Origin: Thermoleophilia bacterium
Lineage (GTDB): Bacteria; Actinomycetota; Thermoleophilia; Miltoncostaeales; Miltoncostaeaceae
Length of the DNA: 6,717 nucleotides
Direction: 5' to 3'
NCBI GenBank assembly: GCA_029861485.1
Contig: JAOTZF010000102.1
Coordinates: 1-6,717 of the forward strand
The notes under the pieces were generated by a model, which saw only the letters and a program-made list of their open reading frames with translations, was not told the DNA's origin and ran no database searches. This document shows positions 5,360-6,717 of the stretch, piece after piece; the first letter of the stretch is position 1; the number at the start of each line of letters is the position of its first letter. The position numbers were made by a program, and so were the translations under genes.

Positions 5360-6717
5360 CTAGTCGCCCCCGGCGACCTTCGTGAAGTCGGCGACCTCAC
5401 CCAGGAGGGCCGCGGCCTTCCGTACCAGTGCCTGGCGCCGCGCGCGCTCACCGGGATCGTCCGCGTTCACCATCACATCCACGAGGAACGCGTCGACCGC
5501 GTCCGCCAGCCCACCGGCTGCCTCGAGTGCGGCGGCCGGGTCTCGGCGCCGGCGGGCGTCCGCGATCGCCGGGGCGGCTGTGTCGAGGACGGCCGAGAGC
5601 GCGTCTTCGTGGGGGTCCCCGGCCGAGGCGTAGTCGCCGGTCGCATCGTCGAAGCCGGCGGCGAGCTTCACCAGCCGGGTATGGGCTGTACGGGCGGCAG
5701 CGAACCGTTCGTCTCCTCGCGCGGCATCCAGGGCTCGCGCCCATACGACGGTGGCGAGGACGCTGCCAAGGTCGGCGCCTGCAGCCGCCGCGGTGACGTC
5801 GTGCGCAATCGCCTCCTCGCGCAGCTGAAACGCAACGCGGTCTGCGAGGAACGCATGGAGCTGTCCCAGTGCCTCGTCCTCGTCGAGGGCAAGGTCCGCG
5901 CCCTGGTCGCGTAGGCGCGTCGCGGCACCCTGAAGCAACTCACCGGTCGGGATGTCCCATTCGCGGTCGAGCAGAATGCGCAGCAGGCCCTGGGCGGCGC
6001 GGCGCAGACCGTAGGGGTCCTTCGACCCGGTCGGGGCCTCGTCAGCCAGAAACGCGCCCGCGAGATTGTCGATCTTCTCGGCGGCGGCAAGTAGGGCTCC
6101 GGGCACGCTCCCCGGCACGGGAGAGCTGACGCCGGCCGGGAGGTACTGCTCGTCGATCGCTGTCGCAACCTCCTCCGGATATCCCTCCTCCCGCGCATAT
6201 TGAGCCGCGACGAAGCCCTCGAGATCGGAGAACTCGGCCACCAGCACCGCGCCCTGGTCGACCTTGGCCAGCCGGGCGGCAGCCTCCGCATGCGCGGCGT
6301 CGCCGTTCGACACACGGGCGGCGGCGGCCAACGCCTGGACGCCGGAGACGAGCCGTTCCCGTTTGTCGGCCATCGTGCCGAGCCGCTGGTGGAAGACGAT
6401 GGTGTCGAGGCGCGCGTCGAGCTCGGCCAGACCGGCGTCCCGATCCCTGTCGAAGCTGAAGACCGCATCTTGCAGGCGGGCGTCGAGCACGCTCTCGTTT
6501 CCACGCGCGATGAGGTCGGCGTAGGCGGGGTCGCCGTTCTGCACCGCCAGAAACGCCGGGTACAGCGAACCGTCGCCCCTGGCCAGCGGGAAGTAGCGCT
6601 GGTGAGACTGCATGGCGGTCACGAGCACCCGCTCCGGCAGGCGCAGGCTGGCCTCGTTGATTGCCCCGGTGATGACGCTCGGTCGCTCGACGAGATGCAG
6701 GACCTCCTCCAGCTTTC
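5360..6717 (-). CDS. glyS: Glycyl-tRNA synthetase beta subunit (N-terminus beyond window)
   Basis: Beta chain of the alpha2-beta2 bacterial glycyl-tRNA synthetase; it binds tRNA-Gly and supports the catalytic alpha chain (GlyQ). The frame is open to the right edge, giving 451 visible residues of an expected ~690, so about 240 N-terminal residues are missing. Any internal start such as GTG 6628 is only apparent. Recognisable segments in order are KLEEVLHLVERPSVITG (first visible residues), VLVTAMQSHQRYFP (~29-43), NGD, GNESVLDARLQDAVF, VFHQRLGTMADKRERL (~107-122), and the signature PTGSKDPYGLRRAAQGLLRI (~228-247). The C-terminal ~200 residues are helical, like the DALR-type anticodon-binding region, ending with VMVNADD and VADFTKVAGGD. 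No frameshift or missing segment is seen. GlyQ would be expected just upstream (beyond 6717). A ppdK-like start follows 17 nt after its TAG stop, suggesting an ancestral glyS-ppdK operon. Confidence 0.96.
   Translation of the reverse strand, partial: KLEEVLHLVERPSVITGAINEASLRLPERVLVTAMQSHQRYFPLARGDGSLYPAFLAVQNGDPAYADLIARGNESVLDARLQDAVFSFDRDRDAGLAELDARLDTIVFHQRLGTMADKRERLVSGVQALAAAARVSNGDAAHAEAAARLAKVDQGAVLVAEFSDLEGFVAAQYAREEGYPEEVATAIDEQYLPAGVSSPVPGSVPGALLAAAEKIDNLAGAFLADEAPTGSKDPYGLRRAAQGLLRILLDREWDIPTGELLQGAATRLRDQGADLALDEDEALGQLHAFLADRVAFQLREEAIAHDVTAAAAGADLGSVLATVVWARALDAARGDERFAAARTAHTRLVKLAAGFDDATGDYASAGDPHEDALSAVLDTAAPAIADARRRRDPAAALEAAGGLADAVDAFLVDVMVNADDPGERARRQALVRKAAALLGEVADFTKVAGGD

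Noticed and set aside
5348..5914. 188-codon plus-strand frame antisense to glyS
   Set aside because: Shadow frame of a well-conserved gene in GC-rich DNA; no family resemblance and no ribosome site.

Overview
The window is a high-GC bacterial chromosome segment carrying housekeeping genes, five on the minus strand and one on the plus strand. The gene set (dgt, dnaG and a group 1 sigma factor in one run, plus a separate beta chain of the tetrameric glycyl-tRNA synthetase followed by the start of a ppdK-like reading frame) suggests a deep-branching actinobacterium, most likely class Thermoleophilia (Solirubrobacterales-like). This placement is inferred from gene content, base composition and remembered protein flavour, not from a search.

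Layout from right to left on the minus strand. Positions 5360-6717 hold the C-terminal two thirds of glyS, whose N-terminus lies beyond the window. Just after its stop, at 5342-5269, lies what looks like the first 25 or so codons of pyruvate phosphate dikinase (ppdK). It carries a 1-nt frameshift and then stops resembling ppdK, so I read it as a decayed remnant. Positions 4619-5116, on the plus strand, encode a small CbiX/SirB-type sirohydrochlorin chelatase with a cysteine-rich tail. It is divergent from a second minus-strand cluster: an unrecognised ~248-residue protein (3790-4536), dgt (dNTP triphosphohydrolase), dnaG (primase) and rpoD/sigA (principal sigma factor, cut by the left edge).

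The second cluster is a macromolecular-synthesis type operon in which dNTP pool control, primer synthesis and the main transcription initiation factor are co-oriented and tightly packed. There are 8 nt (or 89 nt) between the unknown gene and dgt, 93 nt between dgt and dnaG, and a 4-nt stop/start overlap between dnaG and rpoD. A plausible -10 element and a strong Shine-Dalgarno precede the unknown gene, which would make it the first cistron.

No CRISPR array, insertion sequence, RNA gene or clear mobile element is visible. The points most worth a second look are the ppdK remnant, two consecutive genes whose best-supported N-termini fall on non-canonical start codons (GTC or CTG), the unknown first gene of the operon, and the cysteine-rich tail of the SirB-like chelatase.
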